Source: Spirogloea muscicola (lineage: Eukaryota; Streptophyta; Zygnematophyceae; Spirogloeales; Spirogloeaceae). Taken from it: a stretch of DNA of 57,357 nucleotides. The notes beneath the pieces are model-generated. The model was not told the origin of the DNA and made no database searches. It saw nothing but the letters and a program-made list of their open reading frames with translations. The position numbers were made by a program, and so were the translations under genes. Position 1 is the first letter of the stretch. The number at the start of each line of letters is the position of its first letter. Positions 10,707 to 23,199 of the stretch are shown in pieces. Location of the stretch: positions 275,375-332,731 of the forward strand of contig WELB01000065.1 of assembly GCA_009602725.1 (NCBI GenBank), read 5' to 3'.

Positions 10707-11382
10707 GCAGCGGCTCGGCGAGCCGCAGGTGGCGGCGGCAGTTGCGTGTTCCCTCGGGCAAATTGGGTAACCTTCGGATTTGTCGACTGTGCGGACATCA
10801 GAGAATTAGCGGATTAGTTTGGGTGACCACACCGCGCCAAGGGGAACCAGGCCGATGTCAACGAATGCGTTTGTCTGGCCTTTCACCGCTCTTTACTATC
10901 AGCATTCATCATATTACTCCTTGGCTGGCCAGTCACAGCCATCGCTCTCCACCGCGAAGTGTATTATGCATCTTGACGGTTGACCAGCTCCGGTCAACGG
11001 CAGTCGCCTTGCTCGCAAACTCGTGGACGGCGACAGAGGACCAACGTTGACTAGCCCCGCCGCCGGCGGCGGCGGCGGCGTCGGCGGCGGCGGCGAAATT
11101 AGGGTTAGGTTAAGGTGCTCGGTCCGGGGATTGCTGAGCCTCGAGGTCGGGGGCCTGTGCCCGTCATTCTGCGCCGAGGCCCGGCGGCCGCCCAGCCAGG
11201 ACAGCGCTCGCCGTGGGCGGCGCGAGCGCCAGCGGTTGCGGGCCAGCCCGCGGCATGCTCGGCGCAGCGGAGCCACGGCCTGCAGCAGGCGGAGGCGAGG
11301 GCGGGCGTGGCGATCTCCCCCTCGCGCGGCGGCGCTGACGGGAAAAGTGAACGCGGCAACGGCGGGCCGTCTCGAGGAGCCC

Positions 11383-12648
11383 ATGGCCGCCTCGGCGGCG
11401 CAGCCGCCGCCGCTCGCCGCCACGCCGCCGCCTCGCCGCCAGCGGCCACAGCCTCGCGCGGGCTGCGACAGCGACAATTTGGGTCTGGCCAAACGGAGTG
11501 CCGCTTCCGCCGCGCCTGGGCGCCGGCTCAGGCCTGTGCGCTGCTTCGACGATGGAGGAGCGGCGGCAAGAGCTGCACCGCCACGAGGACTCGATGCGGC
11601 GGCGCCGCTGCCGACGTGCGGCGGAGCGCCACAGGCAGCGGCACAGAGGAGCGACGGTGGGGCCGCAGCGCCGTCGCCGCCGCCGCCGGCCCCCTGCCGG
11701 CGCAACGGCGTCGCCCAGTGGCTCATCGTCGAGGCCGTGCCTCAGGCAGCGCGGTGGACGTCCCTCGGCCTCTCAGTGCCGTTCGCCGTCTACTCCGCCG
11801 TCTACCTCTGGGGCGACCTCGACCTCATCCGGCCGCTAACGCCCAGCGGCATCGCCGGCGACCTGGAGCTTGCCGGGCGCAATGTCGCCAACAACCTCCT
11901 GCTGTGGCAGGTGCGAGCCCACAAGCAAGCGCCAACTTTGCCATCCGATTGATCCCATTTCTGTGTTGCACTGACAACCCTCATACCTGAGCTTCTTGCA
12001 TTCACTGTCGTCGGCAGATCCACAGTGGCGCCTCGCTGGCCTTCCTGGCAACCGGGGCGTTGCAGTTCAGCCCGCGGCTCCGGCGGTCACGGATCGGCTG
12101 GCATCGGGCCAGCGGGCGGCTCTTCCTGGTGGCCTCCGTAGTGCTGGCGCTGTCGGGCTCCACGCGCATGGCGGAGCAGGCGGACTTGAGCCCCGTCGGG
12201 ACCGTCGCCGCCCACTTCATGGGGCCCTACTTTCTCTTCTCATTGGTGCGGGCGTACATGGCCATTCAGCGCGGCGACGTGCAGCGCCATCGCGAGTGGA
12301 TGATTCGGGCTGCTTCCTTTGGGTCTGTCATGCCGTCACACAACCAACCAATCCCTTGACTGGAAACTACATCTCAGTGATCGAGAATCCGGACTCTAAA
12401 TTCTATCATGGTTTCTTTCTGCTAGGTACGCAGTGATCCACTCCCGGTACATGGCCTACATTGTCAAGGCCGTGTATGATGTACCATTCCCGTGGGCGAC
12501 TGGCATGGCCTTGTGGCTGTGCCAGGTCGCCTCAGTGGCGCTCGCCGAGCTGTACATCCAGCTTCGATACCACGGTCTGGCGGGCCTGTTGCCCCCTGTC
12601 TGGAAGCAGCCCGAGCTTGTCAGGCCCCACGAGACACTAGATTCGTAG
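11383..12648 (+). CDS. DUF2306-like multi-pass membrane protein
   Basis: Three exons (11383-11910, 12018-12322, 12426-12648) sum to 1,056 nt and give a 351-residue product with intact frame. The first 110 residues are Ala/Pro/Arg-rich and low complexity, possibly a targeting peptide. The rest is hydrophobic: SVPFAVYSAVYLWGDL; then ASLAFLATGALQFSPRLR with GWHRASGRLFLVASV; then VAAHFMGPYFLFSLVRAY with RHREWMIRA; then YAVIHSRYMAYI. The H...G.LQF..(L)R...HR..GR spacing and the HR.WM/RS motifs match the DUF2306 (YozB/cytochrome-like) membrane family, whose conserved histidines suggest cofactor or metal binding. Its biochemical role is not known. The start was taken as the first in-frame ATG after a GC-rich leader; an upstream start in the same frame is possible. 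Confidence 0.7.
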
Positions 12649-12926
12649 CACAAATTATCAAGCGGGATGCAGCCTCGCGGATTTGCATGACCAGCAGCAT
12701 CTTAAGCCAGTCAACCGGCTTCCCTTTCCTATACAGAAATTATAGAAGAAAAGTATCCTTCCAAGCTAAGGAAATGCATCAGTGAAACAGCCAGAGGCTA
12801 TCATGACAAATAATTTTGTGTGATCATTGGAACAAATCGGCTATCAAATTGGATAGCACGACCTGCTCACCTGCTCATTAAGTGCAGGCAGGAATTATGG
12901 CTCTACTACCGCACAAGGGACTGGGC

Positions 12927-15900
12927 TCACGATACTTGAGAAAGCTCAGGCTGCCTTGTTGCTGGACGGTAGGCAACAAATGTGCCGTCATTGGCAAATG
13001 ATCCAGGATTGAATGTCACGATTCCGTCGCATGTAAACTGTTGCTGACCAGCCCTGTCTGCGAGTACAAGCTGCAGAGCAGGCGAGCAATGTGTGAGCAG
13101 CATGCATGATGGTGGCAGCGAAGTGTCGCAGAGTAGCTAGTGTAGCTCGCATGCAAATATATCGTTCTTGAGTATTGCAACTATGCCAAGGCCTTGAGAA
13201 ATTTCAAATACACATTCTAATCATCACATCATTGACACATTGCAGAAGTGTTGCACCTGTGACCTACTGTGTGGGGTGCAGGGTACAGGCGCAAGGCGTG
13301 GTCGAAGTCCCAGAACACTGGCTGCGTGCTCAGTGGCAAGGGGCACAGGTGGCCTTGTTGCAGCACCGTGGCTACCAGCTGCATCATGCAATCTGAGGAG
13401 TCACTTCCTCATGAAGGACGTACTTATCAATCAAATATGAAATGAAGGAGCTCAAGGAGCTCTCTTTTATGTCAGCACTAGCAAGGATGGGCACAACGAG
13501 CCTACCAATCACTTGAATTAACATCAAGTCACTGATGTAATGAGTAGGTCGTACATGGTGAAAGGGTTCTTTTGTTTCACTGTTCGAGGGTGGGATGACA
13601 CACGCCCTCCTCATGCGCTGAAGCAGATCATATCTGAAAACGACTATCTCCTGGCTGTAGTACTTGATTCTGCCAATATCACCGTGTTGACACTCCGGTT
13701 CAGCCAATGCTAGACAAGTTTGCTCCTAGACACTGTAACAAAGGCAGGCAGAGAGTCCAAATAGTGACGTGAATTTATTGAAAACAATTGTGCACCATAG
13801 TGCAACAACGTGGTGGCAACTGCAATCTTCACTGATCGTTACCTGCAAGGGTTGCTACCAAATACAGCATCCGGAATGTGCTCTCGCACAGCACTGGCAA
13901 AGTAATTAGGCAGGGCGGGCCTGGGCAAAACGTGGGCAGGACCTGGATCATCATGGTTATATCACTGAACCGTTCATGAGGGTACTGCTTGGCATGCATG
14001 ACATTGACTACTGGCACTGTCAATGATAACACAATACAGGAGATCTGGATATCAGTATGCCTTCCCTTTTGGTTATGTAATGTACAATTTAAGCATCCAT
14101 CATCATTCCTTTCTCTTGTAGCGGTACCCTAGCAAAAACCTGATTGATTGTGTAGCGGTGAGGATCTTATAAGGATCAAACGGTGGACAGCATGCACACT
14201 GAAGCATACCTGGATCACCAGGTCCAGGAACGAAAATGAAGCGGCTGCTTGCCCGTATTCTAGAGTGACTGCTGATTGTAGCCCCTAATTTGCTGAACTG
14301 CGATCTGGCAAAAGAGGCAAACAAAGAGCAGTATGAAAATAGATATGGTGCACTGAACGACCACTTCAATATTGTCAAAGGATCATCAATTACCACACTT
14401 GCAACAGCCACTCAGTCAAGACTTGCATACTTGAGCAGGGAGAAATCTGAGAAGGCGAGGTTGCACGGCTTGGAGCAGAAGTCGCCGATGAAGATGAACA
14501 GCGAGGGAACCACCTCCACGCTCTCGTATCCTGCCAGCACAGTCTCCAGCCTCCTCATAGACTGCGCACACAGGCCCATCAAACGTCGTAAAAGACGACG
14601 CGAGGCTGCAGGATGGCAGCAAAGACTGAATCCTAAGCCTAGAGCTTGGAGTTCTAACACCTGAGGCTGATCTAAGCAGGAATAGTTTCGGATGTCCTCA
14701 TTGTTCACCTCTTCATTGTCGAGCCATACGTCAGAGAGGACCACGAACATGTCATTCATTGCCGCCTTCTCCAGTTCCAGCAACTGTCTCTGCATGTCAC
14801 TTTTTCACCTCAAATCAGTCTGTAGCGCCTCTTCATCTCTTTAGAACGTGGCCCACAATACAGATCCTACACAAATCTCCTGGACGTCAAGCCCTGAATC
14901 CCCTTTGGTTCTTGCTGCATTGAGCCATAAGCATTTCAGTGCACCTTACAAGAGCAAAGACCTGTGTAGGCCCGTCTCCCAGTGCAAACAGGTAGCATTT
15001 ATGCATCACTTTATGCTAAGTAGCACACAACAAGTGGAGGAGAAGGTGAGCAGAAGCAGCTGGAACTTTCAGCATGCAGGCGATTGGTGTGTAACAAAGG
15101 GCCCCAGATCATACCTCCTCGTCGGCTTTCAGAGGCCCAGCTCCAAAGAAGTCCAGCCCATCTGTGACTTTCATGTCGTCCCTGTGCTTGACTGGAGGGT
15201 AACCCATGGCCTTTGCCTGTGCAGGCGAAGAGACGCTGGAGTTCCTAAGAAGATAGGCACAACGACTAAGTGCAGGGCGCCATGGTGCACTACTGAAACA
15301 AGGCTACCATGGTGCTGGAGGTGCTTCTGAGAGAGGGACTTCACAGTAATATGTACCTTGAAGACTCCTTCTGGCTGGAGCTCGCCCTCGATGACCACCA
15401 TGCTATTCTCGGTGAAAAGCCCCGTTGTCGTCAAGTGGATTCTCTTTGTCAAGGCCATGCTGAACTCAGAGTGCTGCTCCAACACTTAGTCCTGAATCTT
15501 AACCCTGTTACCTCTAGGACAGACCTTGAGGCATCAAAGTAGCTGTTTGTACCAAAAGGGACTGCACTACAAGGGTGAAAGTAACGGCATAAACTACTAT
15601 TAATTTGTCTCTCGCACGTCTTCTGTTCTGAGCTTAAGGGAAAGATAGCTTTGCTTTGCATGCCCCTGCTGCCTTTGTCTCAAGGATATAGCGCATGACA
15701 AGTCCACCGGAACTGATGCGTTGTTGTCCTCGAGGAAGAAGCGGCCATCTTCGAGCTGCGATATTGCGCCCATCACATACTTTCTACCAGTGCAGCCCAC
15801 AAGTGACTGAATCGGCGTCAGCTGCACCACCAGACAAAGCAGCATACCGTGAGCCCTTCTGACCTGGTCAGCAATCTAGAGTCTTTTGCACGTGGCTACT

Positions 15901-16678
15901 CAGGTGATGCTATAGTCTGGGCACCTCGCAGTACTCTGTTTCTGAGCCTTTCAGGAGCAAGGCCGGCCGTGTGAACAGCTTGTTGCGCAGCAGCCTCTGC
16001 TGCAGAAGCGCCAGCCGCTCCCTGTATAGCTCAGTCTTTGAGCTGGCATCGCTGTGGAGCGACCTTGCCCCTGTGTCTCTGACAAGAACGTGCTCTGAGG
16101 TAAGCAAGTGCATTACGTTCTGCAAATAGCAATGTCTGAAAGCCTGGCAAGCAAAGCTCATGTCATGTATGTGGGCTCTTCGGATGCCACACTGGCTAGC
16201 CATGAGGCTCACCGGAAGAAGACCTTCCGCACGGGGTCGTATCTGTTCCGTGGCATCTCGAACGCGTCAATGACCATGAGGTGATCCTTGTCTTGGTGCA
16301 AGGCCGCTCCTCCGAGTTGTGCAAGCACTTCGTCAACCACAGACTTTCTCACCACGTTTGACGACACTGCCATATAACATCTTGGTGACTTAAGTATTGC
16401 GATGGAGCCCTGTGCAATACTTCAAGGCAGGTTGCTCAACAGCTTCAACGTACAAGCTTCTTCTGCGTGCAATATTATGAGTAGCATCGCCTTGACTCAC
16501 AGTTCCTCTTGCACAAGGCGCTAACGACCAGCTTCACCGCCTCCTCCTCTTTGTAGCCGTAGTCGCGAGTGAACTGCGACACAGCCCGCACAGCGTCCAT
16601 CACCATCTCCAGGCCCTGCAGCTTGAAGCTGAGCTTCAGCTGCTGCAAGGCCCGGTGGTCCTCCGGCGTCGCTCCCAT
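12927..16678 (-). CDS. DPB2: DNA polymerase epsilon subunit B (DPB2/POLE2)
   Basis: Minus-strand gene of many short exons, starting at ATG 16678 and ending TGA 12927-12929. It encodes the second subunit of replicative DNA polymerase epsilon, which tethers the catalytic subunit to the CMG helicase. Blocks in order: N-terminal helix [20 protein letters not shown] (about 16620); RLLRNKLF and the [15 protein letters not shown] segment (16220-16270); [20 protein letters not shown]...GRFFLED (about 15770), the OB-fold; [16 protein letters not shown] (about 15400); [14 protein letters not shown] (about 14750); [13 protein letters not shown] (about 14220); [15 protein letters not shown] (about 13900); [17 protein letters not shown] (13555-13669); [20 protein letters not shown] (13268-13378); LVLADRAG...[11 protein letters not shown] (12927-13070). 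The metallophosphatase-like fold is inactive in this family. The gene looks complete and faces the HemW gene divergently. Confidence 0.9.
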
Positions 16679-17306
16679 GCTAGCCTAACTCCCAACAGCC
16701 CTGCAGGCCAGTGGCCGCAGCTCGACATCAGCAGCTACGACGATGACCGTCGGGGCACAGCGACGTAGCTGCTGAGCGAGTGCACCGTGAGCTGATCATA
16801 GACTACAGAAGGCTGTGAGGCATGGATCACGCCTCATGAGAGCTTGATCCACCGGTGTCGAGCACCAGGGGAAGCCCGGCGTCACTGCTCGGGCCTTGGC
16901 CTCAAAGCAGCCGCCATCAAAGGGGCTCTCGAGGCCCGTCCAGCTATGGCGGGAGGAAGGACGGCCGACTGGAGGGGCCTCACTGCCAGCTTACGCACAA
17001 GCGGCGCTGCCGACGGCCTGGTCACGCTGGCAGAGCAGGCGGAAGCCCGGCGGGCCGGCGACGCCGGCCTCCCTGGCGAGGCTCCGCGCCGCCGCCGCCG
17101 CCGCCGCCGCCGCNCCCCCGCCGTGATCCTCATCGATCCGGACAGTGCCATCGGTATCGTGGATTACGTCAGTAGTGCTTGCTGCGTATGCCCACCGCCG
17201 ACGCTGGCAGGGGGGAATCCTGCTTCAAAGCGCCACTCCAGCCGACGTACTTTTCTGAATGCGGTATCTATAGCTACGGAATAGTGTACAATACCTGGAG
17301 ACGTCA
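16679..17306. promoter_or_regulatory. Divergent 5' region between DPB2 and HemW-like gene
   Basis: About 630 bp separate the ATG of the minus-strand DPB2 (16678) from the ATG of the plus-strand radical SAM gene (17307). The sequence is partly very GC-rich with a (GCC)n run at 17088-17113 that ends at a single N (17114). Open frames here are low complexity and match nothing recognised. A shared bidirectional promoter is inferred only from the layout. Confidence 0.4.
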
Positions 17307-19778
17307 ATGCCAGAGTGGCCCCCCCTCCCGGCTCCGCCGTCCCGAAACCCAAGCAAACTTGCCCAGAACGGCAGCTCGCGCCGACGCTGCCCCAGACCAG
17401 TCAATGGAATTCTGTATTACGTTGGGCAAAAGTCGGAATGTTGCAATCTGGCGAGACCTGATCAACAGGCTGCTCCACTAGGTACTCGTCCCGTGGCCTT
17501 CGCACAACCCGCGGCGGCGGCGGCGGCGACGGCGGCCGCGGCGAGGCGCCTGCGATGGACGGCGACGACGGCTGCGCAGGCACCCGGGCGCGAGCCGGCT
17601 CCTCTGCCGACGCCAGCGCCGCCGCTTGCGGCTTATGTACACATCCCCTTCTGCCGACAGCGCTGCCACTACTGCGACTTCCCCATCGTCCCGCTTGGCG
17701 ACGACGCCCCCGTCGAGCGCGCTGCTACCAGAATGGAGGACTACGTCGACGCCCTGTGCCGCGAGATCAGAGTGTCGTCGGAGCAGGCGCGGGGCCAAGC
17801 TCTAACGCACCGCCTGGACACGGTCTTCTTCGGCGGCGGCACGCCTTCGCTGCTGCCCCCCGGCCTGCTGGAGACTGTCCTGACCACGCTGGACGAGTCC
17901 TTCGGAATCTCTGACGCAGCGGAGGTGCCGTTCAACTGACGCTTTTGAGGTCCCAGGTCTGACATCAACATTCATGTCAAGGGTTCTCACTGACCAGGCC
18001 TTTATACTGTCATAGCTGAGGGCTTCCCAATCCATGTCGATATCGACTCTAGCATGCATTCTGTTGTAGCTTCAGAGCTTCAAGGCCATTTGGAGCTTGG
18101 CTGGTCAGCCTCGCCATTGGCCCCATCTTTACAGCAATGGGATAAGTGCTGTGTGAGTTTAGGATTTCGGAGTCATGGTGCTTCCTCTCATGTAAACATC
18201 CTCGACCTCTCCTCCTCTTCAAGATTACCAACTCTTGATCCTAATCAAGCCATGCTTATTGTTGTTGCCAGATATCCATGGAGATGGATCCGGGCACGTT
18301 TGACAGGGCGAAGCTGCTTAGCTTCGCTGGGCTAGGTGTCAACCGCGTCAGTCTCGGAGTCCAGGCCTTTCAAGAGGACGCCCTGAAGGTGATCACACTT
18401 CACTGAGGAGGTTGACCTTCCAGCCTTGTCCTGGCATAAGTCATCAAAGCTTTGAGCTGAAACATGCAGACCTATATGTGTCGCTTTTGCTTTGTTGCAG
18501 CTACTCTAGTGAGGCAAGACAAGGGGCTGGACCACCTCCATGCTTAGGAACTTCCTACTTCTTATGTGCAAAGTGTAGGCCTGTGGAAGGGCACATTCTC
18601 TTCGTGACGTGGACACTGCCATTGAGGACATTCACAGTGTCGGCATACGAAACTGGAGCCTGGACTTGATCTCAAGCTTGCCCCATCAAGGCATGACAAC
18701 ATGGAGGCACAGCCTTTCCAGAGGTCTACAGTCATATCCCTTGGGTTCACAAACAACCTCTTTCATGATGGCAGGGTTTCTGGTTGGTCTATCATTGTCT
18801 TGACAATGTAACATGTTCTTATTCTGCAGCCATACAGGCAGATCCTGCACACATATCCATCTATGACCTTCAGATTGAGGAAGGCACTGCTTTTGCTAGA
18901 CGCTATAAGCCAGGCATGAGCCCTTTACCATCGGACGATCTTTCAGCGGACATGTACCGTGAAGCTGCTGGGACTTTGGCAGGTGTGTGCCATGCAAACA
19001 ATGAAGTCTCACAAATGGCTGGGAACATATGCTTCAATCGCTCCAGCATAAGCCGTACTGCACTGACTTAGCACAGTGCCTCTGATTTGTGAAACTGTGT
19101 ACGTGCCCTGTGCTAAGAGCAAGCTTTGCTGGCCTCAATTGCGCAGACGCAGGCTTTGAGCACTATGAGATCAGCAACTATGCTAAGCCAGGCTATCAAT
19201 GCCGTCACAACATGGTGTACTGGCGCAATGCATCTTTCAGAGCTTATGGCTTGGGTGCAGCGAGTTACATTGACAATCAGCGGTTCACAAGGCCCAAGAC
19301 CATGACGGCATATAAGAGATGGGTAGATGATTATGCAAAGGGTGGAGGCGTCATCCAGTGGCCGACTGATACACTAGAAGATCGTCTATATGACAGTGTG
19401 ATGCTCGCCCTGCGCACAACAAGGGGCTTGAATATGGTAGAGCTCAGTCAAGAGTTTGGCGCTGGAGTGGCTGAGCACATTTGGAATGAAGCTCGGCACT
19501 TTGTTCATAGTGGTCATGTTCTTCCTCTGGATTCCGATGGCAATTGCCTGAGAGAAGAGCATGTTGATAGTGGAGGAGGTACAGAAGCGGACACAGCTCA
19601 GGCGTCGGAGAACGCACAGATCCCTGCTATCAGCAAGAAGACCAGGTTCCTCAGATTAAGTGATCCAGAGGGCTTTCTGCTATCCAATGAGGTCATCTCG
19701 TCATTATTTGCAGCTCTTTCAGGGATGAGGACCGCCAATACTGCTGAGGTCACCTCCAGTGCCTCTCATGGCCTGTAA
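17307..19778 (+). CDS. HemW/HemN-like radical SAM protein
   Basis: Five exons (17307-17924, 18272-18388, 18579-18723, 18830-18982, 19147-19778) total 1,665 nt, giving 554 residues with every junction in frame. The first roughly 100 residues are Ala/Arg/Pro-rich, compatible with an organellar transit peptide. Next come AYVHIPFCRQRCHYCDF with the CX3CX2C cluster-binding motif, then DTVFFGGGTPSLL (SAM binding), MEMDPGTFDRAKL, GVNRVSLGVQAFQ, SLDLISSLPHQGM, HISIYDLQIEEGT and FEHYEISNYAKPGYQCRHNM, followed by the HemN_C region to RLSDPEGFLLSNEVI. Absence of a fourth Cys directly after the motif (CDF rather than C-x-C) favours the HemW class, a heme-handling chaperone, over true oxygen-independent coproporphyrinogen oxidase. 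The start is the first ATG of the open exon. Confidence 0.88.
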
Positions 19779-19881
19779 GTAGATTAGCCATCACATTATT
19801 CTTTCAATTTCTTCCAGTCGTCCTCTGTGTTTCAGCGTCCGTTTCCTTACTAAGTGAATGTGGCTCTCTCAAAGGGGGTGA

Positions 19882-19902
19882 GGGCAGTGAACAGCCAGCC
19901 CT
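19882..19902 (-). repeat. Palindromic mini-element core, degenerate variant
   Basis: GGGCAGTGAACAGCCAGCCC with flanking CTCTCAAAGGGGGTGA. It belongs to a variant subfamily also seen at 20311-20333 and 57000-57019, in which the tail reads as a purine-rich AAAGGGGGC-like motif. Confidence 0.5.
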
Positions 19903-19975
19903 AAAGTTTTTTGACAAGGTTCGAATAGGCCAAAAAGCGCTTTCCCAAGAAAACAAAAAACACACAGCTAGGCAG

Positions 19976-20180
19976 CTAGGAACCTCTGATTGGGAGCCCC
20001 AAGTCAGAAAGACTAGCAGCCGGAAAGCAATCCTCCTGACGAAAGCCAGAGGCTGCAGCAAGAGCACGGCCAGCACGCAGATGCAAGGCGTGGGCCATGG
20101 ACCGCTGGACTTAAGTGAAATTAGAGCACAGCCAGATGAGGAAAGAAGTGGCACTTCCAAAGGTAAAGCGTGCGGTGCGC
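19976..20180 (-). mobile_element. LINE-like retroelement C-terminal tail, copy 4
   Basis: On the minus strand, blocks equivalent to a RAGRALAAASG segment and a final F-P-A-A-S-L-S-D-L-G-L-P-I-R-G-S before TAG (19976-19978), with frame breaks. This variant C terminus (LPIRGS) differs from the usual LLTRGY. Confidence 0.5.
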
Positions 20181-20310
20181 ATGAAATGAGAGTGGGGCCA
20201 ATACAAGCCAATACGTTGTTGTTTAGGTGCAGAAAAGTAGGCTACATGCAATGAAGCCCTATGCTAAGGTGGCCGAAGAAAGAGAGAAAGTGGTTCTCCC
20301 AAAAGGGGGC

Positions 20311-20430
20311 AAGGACTGTGAACAGCTAGCCCGAAACGAAAATGACGAAGTCCGAGAGAAAGAGAAAGAGCTCGCCCATAGAAAAAGGGGGCCAGCAAAG
20401 CCAGCCCAGAAAGAATGGACAAATGTCGAA
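20311..20430 (-). repeat. Two adjacent palindromic mini-elements (cores 20311-20333 and 20389-20407)
   Basis: The core at 20389-20407 is GGGCCAGCAAAGCCAGCCC, preceded by CTCGCCCATAG and followed by AGAAAGAATG: the family consensus with partly mismatched stems. The core at 20311-20333 is a weaker variant (GGACTGTGAACAGCTAGCCC). They lie about 75 bp apart in the same orientation. Confidence 0.6.
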
Positions 20431-20491
20431 AGCCAAAAGAAACACACAGCTAGGCAGCTAGACAATGAAACACGACGAAAACACAGGAAGC

Positions 20492-20860
20492 TCAATACCC
20501 ACGGGTGAGCAACATCAGGTCGGAGTAGCTCGAAGCAGGAATAGATGCATTCAGACGCGACCCAGAAAGCAAGCGCGGCCAGATTGACTGGTGGCTGGGA
20601 GAGGCCAGCCCGAAAGGAATGGACAAGGACAGAAGAATCCAGGGTGCTAAGTACTAAGACAGCAGCAAGGGGACTCTCCGTAACCTCTAGTCAGAAGATG
20701 CAAGTCTGAATAGCTAGACGGCGGAACGACGTCGCCGTGACGGTAGCCGGAGGCCGCAGCCAAAGCGCGGCCGGCGCGCAGGTGAACCGCGAAGGCAAGG
20801 GACCGCTGCAAAGAGAGAAGGCGCGCGGGGCGCATGAAATGAAAGGGAGGCCAATTTAAG
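20492..20860 (-). mobile_element. Fragments of LINE-like tails (copies 5 and 6) around a hairpin element
   Basis: A short SYSDLMLLTRGY plus stop (20492-20545) is followed upstream by a palindrome (core 20593-20610, GGCTGGGAGAGGCCAGCC). A longer tail at about 20660-20860 encodes SLQRSLAFAVHLRAGRALAA and YSDLHLLTRGY without the usual immediate stop. All are truncated. Confidence 0.5.
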
Positions 20861-20938
20861 CCAGTACATTGTTCAGGCAAAGTCTACTGCAGACTAAACA
20901 AAGCTACATATACCTAAAGGAAGGTGCCTCAGGTGACA

Positions 20939-21330
20939 TCAATACCCACGGGTGAGCACAAACAAATCTGACAAGCTAACTTGGGGAGCTGGAGCGCCGC
21001 CACGAAAGCCGGAGGCCTGCCTTAGAGCGCGCCCTGCACGTTGATGAAGAGCCAATGCTTGAAAGAGATAGCCCAGCGCATCCGGTAGACCTGAGCGAGG
21101 GATCCGGCCACGTTAAAGCCAGGCTGCTCACCCTGTTGCCCGTGGCGGCGGGCCGCTGCGCGCCGCGCAAGGCGGTGAAGCAGGTCCAGCCATTTGGTTC
21201 CAAAGGCGCCGTGGACGTCGACAGCCAGAAGCAAGCGCGGCCAGATTGACTGAAGTAGCCGCGATAGCGCGGCCGGCACGCGAGTGGACGGCATGAGCGA
21301 GAGAGCGTTGGAGGGACCGAGAGTGCCAAA
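20939..21330 (-). mobile_element. LINE-like retroelement tails, copies 7 and 8
   Basis: The most complete minus-strand copy reads AVDVHGAFGTKWLDLLHRLA, then a variable RRHGQQGEQPGF linker, SLAQVYRMRWAIS and, after a frame break, a CSPVGID end. Immediately upstream (about 21245-21330) a second partial copy encodes SLQRSLAHAVHSRAGRAIAA. The AVDVHGAFG block matches the recurrent FVPLAVEVHGAFG-type sequence near the end of algal and other LINE polyproteins, recalled from the family. Confidence 0.55.
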
Positions 21331-21400
21331 AAGAAGGTGCTCGCCCATTGAGAAGAGGGGCTGGCAAAGCCAACCCAAAAAGAATGGACAATGTTCAAAG
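21330..21400 (-). repeat. Palindromic mini-element, core 21358-21376
   Basis: On the minus strand: CATTCTTTTTGGGTTGG, CTTTG, CCAGCCCC, then CAATGGGCGAGCACCTTCTT. It is nearly identical to the copy at 52259-52332 (one difference in the part I compared). It shares a left flank of about 25 bp with the copy at 1985-2060, so the transposed unit may be longer than the core. Confidence 0.75.
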
Positions 21401-21474
21401 CCAAAGAAAGAGGTGCTGAAAAAGGACTACACTACAAAGTGCAAGATGGTGCAGAGGGAGATGCAGATGGCTGC

Positions 21475-21669
21475 TCAGTATCCACGTGTGAGCAACAGCA
21501 GATCAGAGTAACTCGGAAAGAAGAAAGTGCTCGCCCATTGAGAATAGGGGCTGGAACAACCAGCCCGAAAAAGAATGAACAGAGTACGAGAAGGGGGCCA
21601 GGGGAAGCGCTAAGTAACAGAAACAAAGCTGCTACGAGACACTCAGTAACCCCTGCTAAGCAGCCGCAG
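21475..21669 (-). mobile_element. LINE-like tail copies 9 and 10 with hairpin core 21548-21566
   Basis: On the minus strand a terminal LRLLSRGY plus stop (21643-21669) is followed by a roughly 80-nt spacer, a perfect hairpin GGGCTGG-TTGTT-CCAGCCC, the CAATGGGCGAGC tail and another YSDLLLLTRGY plus stop (21475-21527). The order tail-spacer-hairpin is the same as at 52426-52570 on the plus strand. The upstream part of copy 10 is cut off exactly at the N at 21670. Confidence 0.6.

Positions 21670-23199
<1,530 letters not shown>

Noticed and set aside
10914-11726. 270-codon minus-strand open frame
   Set aside because: GC-rich shadow opposite the DUF2306-like gene; low-complexity Arg/Pro/Ala sequence without motifs.
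16844-17284. Plus-strand open frame upstream of the HemW-like gene
   Set aside because: Crosses the single N at 17114 and a GCC repeat, is low complexity, and has no recognised motif or splice partner.
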